DNA of 49,848 bases from positions 15,454 to 65,301 of the forward strand of contig NZ_LQYA01000101.1 in assembly GCF_001531445.1 (NCBI RefSeq), in the 5' to 3' direction. This document shows, one piece after another, positions 8,716 to 17,174 of the stretch. Position 1 is the stretch's first letter; every line of letters starts with the position of its first letter. The notes beneath the pieces are model-generated. The model saw only the letters and a list, made by a program, of their open reading frames with translations, was not told the origin of the DNA and searched no databases. The translations under genes and the position numbers were made by a program. This stretch comes from Sporosarcina koreensis. Lineage in GTDB: Bacteria; Bacillota; Bacilli; Bacillales_A; Planococcaceae.

Positions 8716-9492
8716 GGAAGCGATATCTTTTACGCTCTCCAAGACAAAGTCGGGTTGATGTGCAGCACTTTCCAACATTCCTTCAGTCGTAATGCCTGAC
8801 AGGACAAGGACTGAATGGATTCCAGCATCGTTTGCCATTTTAATATCCGTTTCCAAACGATCACCTACCATATAACATTGATCCGCCTTCATACCTAACA
8901 CATTGCCCAAGACGTATTCAGCCATTAAGGATGAAGGTTTTCCAGTAATCATTTTCACTTGTTCACCAGTAGCTCCTTCAAGGGCACCAATCATAGCGCC
9001 GCAATCCGGGATTTCACCATCCTTGACCGGACAAGTCCGGTCAGGGTTGGTCGCCAGAATTTCGGCCCCATTTCGCCATGCTTGGAAGGCATTATTCAAT
9101 TTGTCATACGTGAATTGCCGATCCCATCCCAATACAACATGAGTGGCGCTGGCGGGATTATCCGCCAGCTTTATATTTTCATTCGCCAGTTCTTCGAATA
9201 AAGGGCCTTCGCCGATTACGTAGACGGAATCGTTCTCGTCCATAACTGTTTTTAAATAATGTGCAGTAATGTAATTGGAATTAATGACTTCGCTAAGCTC
9301 GACGTTAATCCCCATAAGATTCAATTTCTCAACATACTCTTTACGATTCGCAATTGATTTATTCGTCAGGAAAACCACTTTATCCCCACGCTCTTTCAGC
9401 GTTTTTATCGCTTCCGAGGCTCCATCGATAATATGATCGTCAAGATATATCGTTCCATCCAAGTCAAAGATAAAACCTTTCAACACCCTCAC
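8710..9492 (-). CDS. HAD-superfamily (IIA) phosphatase
   Basis: This HAD-IIA phosphatase (NagD/AraL/phosphoglycolate-phosphatase-like) has 260 residues. Motif I is FDLDGTIYLDD near residue 10, motif II is FLTNKS, and the C-terminal motif with Mg-binding acidic residues is MVGDRLETDIKMANDAG. These enzymes hydrolyse small phosphate esters. It is last in the operon with the AfuABC-like importer, so I infer that it dephosphorylates something the importer brings in, or removes toxic sugar phosphates. The start is uncertain: GTG at 9492, GTG at 9486 or TTG at 9483 are all near a GGGGTGAGGG stretch. Confidence 0.88.
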   Translation of the reverse strand: MRVLKGFIFDLDGTIYLDDHIIDGASEAIKTLKERGDKVVFLTNKSIANRKEYVEKLNLMGINVELSEVINSNYITAHYLKTVMDENDSVYVIGEGPLFEELANENIKLADNPASATHVVLGWDRQFTYDKLNNAFQAWRNGAEILATNPDRTCPVKDGEIPDCGAMIGALEGATGEQVKMITGKPSSLMAEYVLGNVLGMKADQCYMVGDRLETDIKMANDAGIHSVLVLSGITTEGMLESAAHQPDFVLESVKDIASL

Positions 9493-9549
9493 CCCAAGTC
9501 AATTATGCCAAAACATAAGTTGTTCTGAACTTTCTCTTCGCTCTTTAAA

Positions 9550-11253
9550 TTAAAGCCGTTGTTTTTTCCCAATCAGATTGGCAATACCTTGTAAGATCAG
9601 CACCAAAGCGACGAGAACGACAGACATCGCTGCTGCTGAATAGTACTCTGCCCGAAGAATGTTTTGGAAGATCGCCAAACTCATCGGCGCCCATTCAGGC
9701 GGTGCAAGCAAGATCGAAACACTCGCCTCTTTAATGACCGTAATGAATACGAGAACGGATCCCGCTGCAATTCCCGGCAGCATTAACGGTCCTACAATGG
9801 TTATTGCCGCAGTCAAAGGGGTAGCCCCGAGATTCACTGCTGCTTCTTCAATATCCTGTTTGATTGCCCGCATCGATCCCATTGTCGAGCGGACCATATA
9901 AGGAAGTCGTCGAATTGTATAAGCGATGATCAGTAGCACAGCAGTCCCTGTCAATTGTAGAGGTGCCGTATTGAAAGTTTGGATTAACGCAATCCCGAAA
10001 GCGATGCCCGGGACGACTAATGGAATAGAAGCGACGAAATCCAATTTCGCGGAATTCTGTCGGACAACAAAATACGATACGAACGTTGCGACAATAACAC
10101 TTAACACCAATGCGCCCGTTGCGAGCATAATACTGTTTTGAATATTACCCATGGACGTTGAAAAGATTGTTTTATAGTGGTTCAATGTATAGCCGCTCGG
10201 CAATAAGTCTTTCCCCCATGTTGTTGCAACGGATTGAAGTGCTACAGAAAGCATCGCCAACACCGGAATTAAGACGACAATAAGGGAATAGCCAGATAGG
10301 ACACGCGTCAATAATTTATTTTCAATCAATTTCTGCTGCTTTGGCTTTCCGGAAACGGAGCCATAGTTTTTCCCTTTCGTAAACAAGTGCTGGAGATAGA
10401 AAAAGAATGCAGCCACTATGACCATTACAACAGTAAGAATTGCCGCCCCGCCCCAGTTGAAGAAACCTGATATTTCTCGATACGCTTCAACTACAAGCAA
10501 ATTCAATTCTTTTGGTGCAAGAACGATCGGGCTTCCGAAATCCGAGAAGCTTACCGTAAAGATGAGCAATGCACTCGATATGACGCCTGGCAATGCAAGC
10601 GGGAACGTCACAAAGATAAAGGTGAACCAGTTTTTCGCCCCCAGATTCTGAGAGGCCTCTTCCAAACTGATATCACTCACTTTGAACGCTGCCACTAACG
10701 GCCATAATGCATAAGGGAAAAAGAAGAATACTTGCACGGCAACGACCCCCGCCATCGAATAGGGGTTCAATAGCATGCCTTCCCCGCCTAGCGCGTTATA
10801 GATTTGTGTCACCCATCCGGCCCGGCCGAACATGATGATAAACGCATATGCAGAAATGAAAGTCGGTACGATCAATGGAATCATGCATAGTGCAGATATC
10901 GTCTTTTTGAACGGCATTTTCGTCCTTGCAATCCCATATGCAAGGGGAATACAAATAAGGATGATGATGATTGTAACCGTAAACGCCAACACAAGGCTGT
11001 TTTTCAAAGCATAAAAGTAGCCAGCCCCCGAGAAAATCCTTTTATAATTATCCATTGAAATGTTCTTGAACTTTTCTAGTGTTGAATTAAAAATCGCTGG
11101 ATCTGTCAAGGAGCCTAGTAGATTGGTCGGTTCACCGGTAAAACTAACAACGAAAACAGAAAAAAGCGGAAGCAACATGAACAGACCGAAGAATGCATAA
11201 ATGAGGACTTTTACGACCGTCAAACCACTGAAGCTGTTTTTAATGCGGTTCAT
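9550..11253 (-). CDS. ABC importer permease, two fused membrane domains (AfuB-like)
   Basis: This 567-residue membrane protein holds two tandem binding-protein-dependent permease domains, each with about six transmembrane helices. Each has an EAA loop for the ATPase: EEASQNLGAKNWFTFIFVTFP near residue 200 and EEAAVNLGATPLTAAITIVGP near 478. This fused layout is typical of the FbpB/AfuB/PhnU branch. It overlaps the end of the ATPase gene by 4 bases. Together with the binding protein it is more likely a phosphorylated-carbohydrate importer than an iron importer. Confidence 0.9.
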   Translation of the reverse strand: MNRIKNSFSGLTVVKVLIYAFFGLFMLLPLFSVFVVSFTGEPTNLLGSLTDPAIFNSTLEKFKNISMDNYKRIFSGAGYFYALKNSLVLAFTVTIIIILICIPLAYGIARTKMPFKKTISALCMIPLIVPTFISAYAFIIMFGRAGWVTQIYNALGGEGMLLNPYSMAGVVAVQVFFFFPYALWPLVAAFKVSDISLEEASQNLGAKNWFTFIFVTFPLALPGVISSALLIFTVSFSDFGSPIVLAPKELNLLVVEAYREISGFFNWGGAAILTVVMVIVAAFFFYLQHLFTKGKNYGSVSGKPKQQKLIENKLLTRVLSGYSLIVVLIPVLAMLSVALQSVATTWGKDLLPSGYTLNHYKTIFSTSMGNIQNSIMLATGALVLSVIVATFVSYFVVRQNSAKLDFVASIPLVVPGIAFGIALIQTFNTAPLQLTGTAVLLIIAYTIRRLPYMVRSTMGSMRAIKQDIEEAAVNLGATPLTAAITIVGPLMLPGIAAGSVLVFITVIKEASVSILLAPPEWAPMSLAIFQNILRAEYYSAAAMSVVLVALVLILQGIANLIGKKQRL

Positions 11254-12380
11254 ATTAACAGCACCCTCTCGTGATCTACAGTTAACTTGACTTTCTTCCC
11301 TTCCTCAAAAATATTAGCGCCTGAGGAATAAGTTGTATCGACAATTAATTGATAAGAACCGACTTGAACATCGTATCGGACAATCGATCCTAAATACGTA
11401 GACATGATGACAGTTCCTTCAATTACATTCGTATGTGCATGATCAATCACACTGTCCGCGGCTTCCACTTTCACGTGCTCCGGGCGGATGATGACATCGA
11501 CTTCTTGTTTCTTCGCTTTATTTGAAGAACGGAGTAAAAACCCTTCTCCTTTGACGATAGTGAATCCACTCTCTTCTCCTTCGACAGTACCTTTCAAAAT
11601 ATTTGAAGTACCTACGAAATTCGCGATGAATGGCGTAGAAGGATTACTGTATAGATCTGTCGGCGTGCCGATTTGAACAATATGGCCTTTATCCATAACC
11701 GCAACCCGGTCCGCCATACTCATCGCCTCTTCTTGATCGTGCGTGACGAAAATCGTTGTGATGCCTAAATCCTGTTGGATCGATCGAATCGTGTTCCTCA
11801 TAGAGTGACGCAATTTCTGATCCAAGTTGGATAACGGCTCATCCATGAGAAGTACAGCGGGCTCCATGACTAAAGCCCTTGCCAAGGCTACCCTTTGCTG
11901 CTGGCCGCCCGATAACTCGCTCGTCAGACGATCCGCATGATTTTCCAATTCAACATACTTTAATATTTCCATCACTTTGTTTTTCAGTTCGACCGGATAC
12001 TTTCCAAAACGCCTCGTCAACAGACGTGTGTATATCCCCATTTGTTTAATCGGATTGCTCGCATTGAGTTCCTTGATATTCAAACTGTAAGCAACGTTTT
12101 CAAACACATTCATATGTGGAAACAGTGCATAGCTTTGAAAGACCATACCGCAATTCCGACGATTTGCCGGAATCTTTTCCACTTCACGATTCCCTATGTA
12201 AATGGATCCCGACGAAGGATTTTCAAATCCTGCGATACACCGCATCGTTGTCGTTTTCCCACATCCCGAAGGACCGAGAAGAGCGAAAAATTCGCCCTCC
12301 TCGATATCAAGGTTAATGTCGTGAAGAGCAGTAAAGTCCCCAAACGTCTTTGTCATATTTTCAATTTTTACTGACCCCAT
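11250..12380 (-). CDS. ABC importer ATPase (AfuC/PotA-like)
   Basis: This nucleotide-binding subunit has Walker A GPSGCGKTT near residue 40, the Q-loop region MVFQSYALFPHM, ABC signature LSGGQQQR, Walker B VLLMDEPLSNLD and the switch His in FVTHDQEEA. A C-terminal TOBE-type domain follows (about residues 285-376), as in importer ATPases of the MalK/PotA class. I chose the ATG at 12380, with AAGGGTGAT upstream, over a GTG at 12389. It lies 15 bases after the binding-protein gene and overlaps the permease gene. Confidence 0.93.
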   Translation of the reverse strand: MGSVKIENMTKTFGDFTALHDINLDIEEGEFFALLGPSGCGKTTTMRCIAGFENPSSGSIYIGNREVEKIPANRRNCGMVFQSYALFPHMNVFENVAYSLNIKELNASNPIKQMGIYTRLLTRRFGKYPVELKNKVMEILKYVELENHADRLTSELSGGQQQRVALARALVMEPAVLLMDEPLSNLDQKLRHSMRNTIRSIQQDLGITTIFVTHDQEEAMSMADRVAVMDKGHIVQIGTPTDLYSNPSTPFIANFVGTSNILKGTVEGEESGFTIVKGEGFLLRSSNKAKKQEVDVIIRPEHVKVEAADSVIDHAHTNVIEGTVIMSTYLGSIVRYDVQVGSYQLIVDTTYSSGANIFEEGKKVKLTVDHERVLLI

Positions 12381-12395
12381 ACATATCACCCTTAC

Positions 12396-13424
12396 TTATT
12401 GAAATTTGTCTTTCCATTCGTTACGAACGCGATCGTAGTTTTCATTCACCCAATCGATATCTAAATCCACCGCGTGTTCTTTTACCTTTTCAAGCGTCAA
12501 TGGAGTTTTCGACTCTACTTTCGGATTGATTGGAATATGGTACCAATCTGCCATGATTTGTTGAGCTTCCTCGGACAAAAGGAAATCGATGAACTTCTTA
12601 CCGCCTTCAGCATTCGGGCCACCTTCAATCAATGTTGCAGGGTTGACGAGCACCGGTGTCTTATCAGGTACGACGAAGTCTACAGTTTCACCTTTCGCTT
12701 TTTGCTCATATGCCATGAAGTCGAATCCGATGCCGATATGCGCTTCACCCATCGCTACCGCTTTTGTAGGCGCAGAGCCTGAGTCAGGAATCGAGTTCGC
12801 TTGCTTCACGAGCTTCTCAAAATACTCCCAAGCTTCCTCTTCACCTTGCTGCATCATCTGATCCATAACCATTAGAGTGGCTGTACCGGACGCTGCAGGA
12901 TTCGGGAACTGGATCTTCCCTTCCCATTTCGGATCAAGCAAGTCTGCCCACGTCTTAGGAGCTTCCTCTTCAGTAACCAAATCCGTGTTATAAGAGAAAC
13001 CTAATACGAATAGTTCAACGCCGACATATTTACCATCTTCATGCTTCAATTTAATACCGTTCTCTACAACATCCCAGTCCGCCGCAAAATCCGGTATGTA
13101 AGAAGCTAGGATTCCACGATCTACTGCAGCTTCAAACGGCAGAATGCCTCCTCCGCCATACCAAACATCCGCTTGAGGGTTGTCCTTCTCAGCCATCATC
13201 CGATTGACAAGGATATTCGTTCCCGCGTATTGTACGTCGACTTTCTCATCGTACAATTCCTCATATTTCTGAGCCAATTCCTTCGTGAAATCAGGTGTTT
13301 CCGGTGAATAAAGAGTAATCCTGTCCCCTTTTCCACTTCCGCCTTCTGATGCTCCCCCTGCACAACCGGCCAACAATCCTGTTGCCAATAAGATACTAGC
13401 AGCTATTCCACCAAATCTTTTCAT
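12396..13424 (-). CDS. ABC importer substrate-binding lipoprotein (AfuA-like)
   Basis: This 342-residue lipoprotein has signal MKRFGGIAASILLATGLLAGC, with the acylated Cys in the lipobox LAGC. It belongs to the family-1 extracellular binding proteins close to AfuA and FbpA. The strings ADVWYGGGG, YNTDL and KIQFPNPAASGT fit AfuA-type proteins. The paired tyrosines that ferric-binding proteins use for iron are not visible in the expected region (GIGFDFMAYEQKAKGE), so iron is unlikely. AfuA of Actinobacillus binds sugar phosphates. With glpD, glpP, a phosphatase and a glycerophosphodiesterase around it, glycerol 3-phosphate or a related phosphate ester is my inferred substrate. Confidence 0.85.
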   Translation of the reverse strand: MKRFGGIAASILLATGLLAGCAGGASEGGSGKGDRITLYSPETPDFTKELAQKYEELYDEKVDVQYAGTNILVNRMMAEKDNPQADVWYGGGGILPFEAAVDRGILASYIPDFAADWDVVENGIKLKHEDGKYVGVELFVLGFSYNTDLVTEEEAPKTWADLLDPKWEGKIQFPNPAASGTATLMVMDQMMQQGEEEAWEYFEKLVKQANSIPDSGSAPTKAVAMGEAHIGIGFDFMAYEQKAKGETVDFVVPDKTPVLVNPATLIEGGPNAEGGKKFIDFLLSEEAQQIMADWYHIPINPKVESKTPLTLEKVKEHAVDLDIDWVNENYDRVRNEWKDKFQ

Positions 13425-13550
13425 GAAAATCCCCCTAATATTTTTTTAGGCAAGAAAAAAGAGAAGAACGCCAAATGAACCCCTTTTTCAAGAAAGGGCT
13501 TACATTTTAGGCTTTCATCTCATCGTCTCTGCCTATATTTAACTATCCAT

Positions 13551-13578
13551 AGTATACAGTAGATTCGTATAATTGCAA
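13551..13578 (-). promoter_or_regulatory. Probable promoter of the ABC-importer operon
   Basis: On the minus strand TTGCAA (-35), a 16-base spacer and TATACT (-10) form a good sigma-A promoter. The transcript would have a leader of roughly 120 bases. A small hairpin (CCCTTT-N6-AAAGGG, 13481-13498) lies in the leader; I see no U tract right after it. Confidence 0.65.
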
Positions 13579-13715
13579 TAGATTATTTTGTTTTTCAACC
13601 TACTATTTGCATCGTTCATTCATTTTCTTCTTTTCTATTACCTCTGAGACTGTCACCCTAGTAGGCAAATTAGTTCATAGGAAATGGATATTGTTGTGAT
13701 TCAGGTAGAAAAGAA

Positions 13716-13744
13716 TTGTTTTTACTCCTTTCCAATATTATAAC
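13716..13744 (+). promoter_or_regulatory. Probable promoter of the glycerophosphodiesterase gene
   Basis: TTGTTT (-35), a 17-base spacer and TATAAC (-10) stand about 90 bases before the start codon at 13834. With the divergent importer promoter it accounts for most of the 409-base gap 13425-13833. I found no clear Pho box. Confidence 0.5.
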
Positions 13745-13833
13745 CTTCAAATAATTTTAAAAACATGTATACTTCTAACCGATTGCTTTCTAGATTGCTA
13801 GAGTGGCGGTCTAATTCGAAAGGGGGAATTGGG

Positions 13834-16158
13834 ATGATATACGGTAAAAACAGATTTACAAAGTGGGTCATCATTGGCGTTGTCGCAATAACGGCAGGCA
13901 TAAGCTATTTGGTCGGCACATGCAATGTGGCGAGTGCGGAACAGACAGTGCTTGTCGAAGAAGATTTTGAGCAATTGGAAGGCGTGATGCCAGAGGGATG
14001 GAAAGTCATTCAAGGAGAAGCATCAATCGAGGATGGAGCACTGAAGTTAACCTCGCCCTCGTCCGCTTTACCGGCGAGAGTGCTTGTGCCACTCCCTGAT
14101 AAGAACGGAAACATCGTTTTCGAGGCAGATATGACTTTCGTTTCCGCAGTCGAAGATACTCGATGGGCATCGATGATGTTCCGTGTGCAATCAGCTGATT
14201 ACCCGTACTATCAATTCGCAATTCGTAGAGGAACGACAGCATTGAATGGGGCGGAATTTGCAGAACGGAATGCTCAAAACAAATGGGTCGTACCAGAAGC
14301 GACATTCTTCACGGAAAAGTTCGAGTACAACAAGCCTTACCGCATTAAAATCATAGCAAGTAATAATCGCGTCCAGCAGTTCATCAACAACAAGCTTGTC
14401 ATCAATACAGACCAAGCATCCAGTTTACTGAACGGCGACATCGGTTTCCAAGCGAACGGAGCCACTGTCCTATACGATAATGTAAAAGTCTCAACTCTCG
14501 AGCAGGAATTGCCACCAGTTGAAAATGCAGGTGTGTTCCTTCCAGAAGAACCGCAAACAACTATTGTAAACGCTCCTACACTTATCGGGCAAAACCTGTC
14601 TGCTGCCGAATCTTCAAATACGGCATCTGTCCTACTAAAAGTTGAACAAAATAGCGCAGGTGAGTTAACGACGAACGGCTTGCCATTACATGATGCGCTC
14701 GCCAATGTCAAAAACAAGCATATTCCAATCTTGCAAATTGAAACCAAAGGCATTGAAGAAGCAATCATAGATATCTTGGATGCAGCACAGACGGTCGATG
14801 TACATATTGTCTCCTCTCATCCGGAAATCGTAAAAACAATCACTAACCTCATGCCGACAGCTAGAGGGGGAATCGTTTACACAAAGAATTCATTCAACAA
14901 GCATGACCTGAACGAGTTAGCCCAAACAGTCCACTCAAGCAATGCAAAAGTTGCTTTGATTCCTGAAAAACTAATTGATGCTGAAAAAGTCCACTTCTTG
15001 CATACAAGAATGGTGGCCGTATGGGGATTCGGTGCCATAGATGAAAACGGGGCGCATGCACTCATCCATACTGGAGCAGATGGCATCATTACGACGAATC
15101 CTGTTGCTTCCATAGAGGCGCTCGGAAAGTACCCTGCAAATACAATCGTTAAACGACCAATCGTCGCCGCTCACCGTGGAGTACCTTCGCTCGCCCCTGA
15201 AAACACAATGGCAGGATACCGACTAGCATACGAGCTTGGCGCGGACCAAATCGAAACGGATTTACAATTGACGAAAGACGGTCACCTTATCATCATGCAT
15301 GATACGACGGTAAACCGGACAACCAACGGGACAGGCGCAGTCAGTGATCTGACATTCGAAGAAATCCGTCAGCTTGATGCAGGCATCAAGTTCAGTGATG
15401 AATTCACGGGCGAGCAAGTGCCGACGTTCAAAGAATTTCTTAAAGAATTCAAAGGAAAAGACGTCATCCTTCTCGTTGAATTAAAAGGCGTCGGCATTGA
15501 ACAACAGGTGATCAAAGAAATTGAAGATGAAGAAATGGTAGACCAAGTTGTCATGCAAAGCTTCGACTTAGGCAGTATGATTGATTCGGTTGAATTAAAA
15601 CCGGAAATCCCTGCTGGCTATTTGTATTCCGCATCAGTGCCAGGAACAACAGACGCAAAGATTAAAAACGCCCAAAAGATGATGGATTATGGAACATCTC
15701 ATAATGTCACATTGAATGCAAGCTACGGCAGCACATACGAGGAATTCATCACATATATGCGCCAACGCGGCATGCTGACAATGCACTGGACATTCCGCGA
15801 TGAAGAGCCTTTCCGCGATAAACTCGCACAAGGACTCGTCGGCCCGATCACCGACTATATGCAATGGCTGACAGATGCACCGATCAGGCTCGAAACACCC
15901 ATCAAGAAAATCAATCTGAAGCCAGGAAAAACATCCACTGTACAAGCCAAAGCCTTTGTCAATTACCGTACAGCGAAAAAGGAAAATATCGCCTCAGAAC
16001 TTTTCGTTGCGGAAAACAATGGTGTCGTCAGGCTAAATGGCAACACGATCGAAGCTGTTTCACCGGGAACAGCCCAAGTGTTTGTGAAACACACATTCAC
16101 AATGCTTGGAACGGAATGGAATATTGTCGGAGAGCCGATTGAAGTGAATGTGAAGTAG
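13834..16158 (+). CDS. Secreted multidomain glycerophosphodiester phosphodiesterase
   Basis: This 774-residue secreted protein starts at the ATG after AAAGGGGG; the upstream ATG at 13765 lacks a site. After a signal peptide (hydrophobic WVIIGVVAITAGISYLVG, then VASAEQ) comes a LamG-like beta domain (about 30-215). A degenerate TIM-barrel half resembling a GDPD without catalytic residues follows (about 230-420, ending HTGADGIITTNP). The catalytic GDPD domain is next, with AHRG, ENT, ETDLQLTKDG and IMHDTTVNRTTNGTG. A C-terminal Big2-like Ig domain ends in a beta-rich tail. It should release glycerol 3-phosphate from glycerophosphodiesters or teichoic acid outside the cell, next to an importer and glpD. 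Confidence 0.9.
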   Translation: MIYGKNRFTKWVIIGVVAITAGISYLVGTCNVASAEQTVLVEEDFEQLEGVMPEGWKVIQGEASIEDGALKLTSPSSALPARVLVPLPDKNGNIVFEADMTFVSAVEDTRWASMMFRVQSADYPYYQFAIRRGTTALNGAEFAERNAQNKWVVPEATFFTEKFEYNKPYRIKIIASNNRVQQFINNKLVINTDQASSLLNGDIGFQANGATVLYDNVKVSTLEQELPPVENAGVFLPEEPQTTIVNAPTLIGQNLSAAESSNTASVLLKVEQNSAGELTTNGLPLHDALANVKNKHIPILQIETKGIEEAIIDILDAAQTVDVHIVSSHPEIVKTITNLMPTARGGIVYTKNSFNKHDLNELAQTVHSSNAKVALIPEKLIDAEKVHFLHTRMVAVWGFGAIDENGAHALIHTGADGIITTNPVASIEALGKYPANTIVKRPIVAAHRGVPSLAPENTMAGYRLAYELGADQIETDLQLTKDGHLIIMHDTTVNRTTNGTGAVSDLTFEEIRQLDAGIKFSDEFTGEQVPTFKEFLKEFKGKDVILLVELKGVGIEQQVIKEIEDEEMVDQVVMQSFDLGSMIDSVELKPEIPAGYLYSASVPGTTDAKIKNAQKMMDYGTSHNVTLNASYGSTYEEFITYMRQRGMLTMHWTFRDEEPFRDKLAQGLVGPITDYMQWLTDAPIRLETPIKKINLKPGKTSTVQAKAFVNYRTAKKENIASELFVAENNGVVRLNGNTIEAVSPGTAQVFVKHTFTMLGTEWNIVGEPIEVNVK

Positions 16159-16161
16159 AAT

Positions 16162-16184
16162 GGATGCCTGTGCAAGACACATTT
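16162..16184. repeat. Half copy of the dispersed foldback element (left end only)
   Basis: GGATGCCTGTGCAAGACACA and the next three bases match the left end of the foldback element described at 27238-27384. No right end follows. It begins 3 bases after the diesterase stop codon. Confidence 0.75.
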
Positions 16185-16220
16185 AAGTTTATAAACAAAC
16201 ACTATTTGTATATAAACATC

Positions 16221-16248
16221 AGCCCTCATCTTTCAGTGGACGAGGGCT
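16221..16248 (+). terminator. Probable terminator between convergent genes
   Basis: AGCCCTC and GAGGGCT form a hairpin about 60 bases after the diesterase stop. U tracts on either side are short, so it may act weakly in both directions for the diesterase gene and the galactonate operon. Confidence 0.55.
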
Positions 16249-16275
16249 TTAGGTCTTGTTGCGACTGGGTGTACT

Positions 16276-17088
16276 TCATTTTAGGAATCCGATCTGCCTG
16301 TGTACATAATCACTAATATCCATAATAGCCTGCGTTGGATTCTTGATAGATTCTTCCGTTTCCTCTTCGAACATGATCCAGCCGGTATAACCTGCTTTCA
16401 CTAGTTCCTTTACAATTCCAGGGAAATCCACTTCACCTGTCCCCATCTTTCTCCATTCAGGCGTAGCTACGGCATCTTTAATATGTACGTGCCTGATTGC
16501 GTGCATGTACTTCTTGAATATTTTCATTACATCCATGCCTCCATAGGCAATGTGGCCTGCATCTGGTGTATAGCCGATGTATTCTGTAGCCAATCCGGCA
16601 AACAGGACTTCGTAATCTTCCTCTGTCCTGAAGAAGGACGTCGGAGGGGAACTTGGATGGAAAGAGCAGATGATGCCATGATCGCTCGCCCTTTTCCCTA
16701 ATGCATTTGCGCAAGTAATGATTTCTTTTTGCCTCTGTACTAAATGATTGCGGTTATTTCCAACGCGGGGTGCTACGTTCATAATAGCGTCCGGGAAGTG
16801 TTTCAAGTAGTCGATATAGTGTCTTGATAATGCAATTTCCTCTTCTGTTTCTTGTTGACCGCTCCAACTAAATGGGATTGTCAAGGCTGCAAGTTCGAGA
16901 CCTCTGTTATCCAGTTCCTCTTTTAGCCGCTCGGGGGCTTGTTTAAATCTCCCTAATAACGAAACTTGAACATCGATACCTTGGAATCCACTATTTTGAA
17001 CGACATCCATAATCCCCACTAAGTTATCGGTTTCTTTATCATAGTCAAGCTCCCATGTCGATCCGTGGCATCCGTATTTCATGTCCAT
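16276..17088 (-). CDS. Sugar phosphate isomerase/epimerase-like TIM barrel
   Basis: This 270-residue protein belongs to the AP-endonuclease-2/xylose-isomerase-like TIM barrels (IolE, hydroxypyruvate isomerase and similar). Metal-binding-type segments are CSFHPSS, YTPDAGHIAYGG, RHVHIKDA and the terminal WIMFEEETE. The start has AAGGAGGATGG. It is the last gene of the galactonate operon, behind a hairpin that may lower its expression. The substrate is not evident. Isomerisation of hydroxypyruvate or a keto sugar acid would suit the preceding hydroxyacid dehydrogenase, but that is inference. Confidence 0.8.
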   Translation of the reverse strand: MDMKYGCHGSTWELDYDKETDNLVGIMDVVQNSGFQGIDVQVSLLGRFKQAPERLKEELDNRGLELAALTIPFSWSGQQETEEEIALSRHYIDYLKHFPDAIMNVAPRVGNNRNHLVQRQKEIITCANALGKRASDHGIICSFHPSSPPTSFFRTEEDYEVLFAGLATEYIGYTPDAGHIAYGGMDVMKIFKKYMHAIRHVHIKDAVATPEWRKMGTGEVDFPGIVKELVKAGYTGWIMFEEETEESIKNPTQAIMDISDYVHRQIGFLK

Positions 17089-17107
17089 CCATCCTCCTTA
17101 ACCGAAA

Positions 17108-17138
17108 AGACGATCTCCCACCGTGCGGAACATCGTCT
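17108..17138 (-). terminator. Hairpin with U tract between the last two operon genes
   Basis: Arms AGACGAT and ATCGTCT close a loop of 17 bases and are followed on the minus strand by TTTTC. It may end part of the transcripts before the TIM-barrel gene. Confidence 0.6.
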
Positions 17139-17174
17139 AATCATTCTCTATTCTTTTGTATAAAAATAATAATT

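Noticed and set aside
9550..13424. Ferric iron ABC transporter
   Set aside because: The family is often labelled so, but the Tyr pair of ferric-binding proteins is not visible in the binding protein and all neighbours concern phosphate esters.
13425..13833. Riboswitch in the leader of the importer operon
   Set aside because: Only a 6-pair hairpin without a following U run is present; no known riboswitch core is recognisable.
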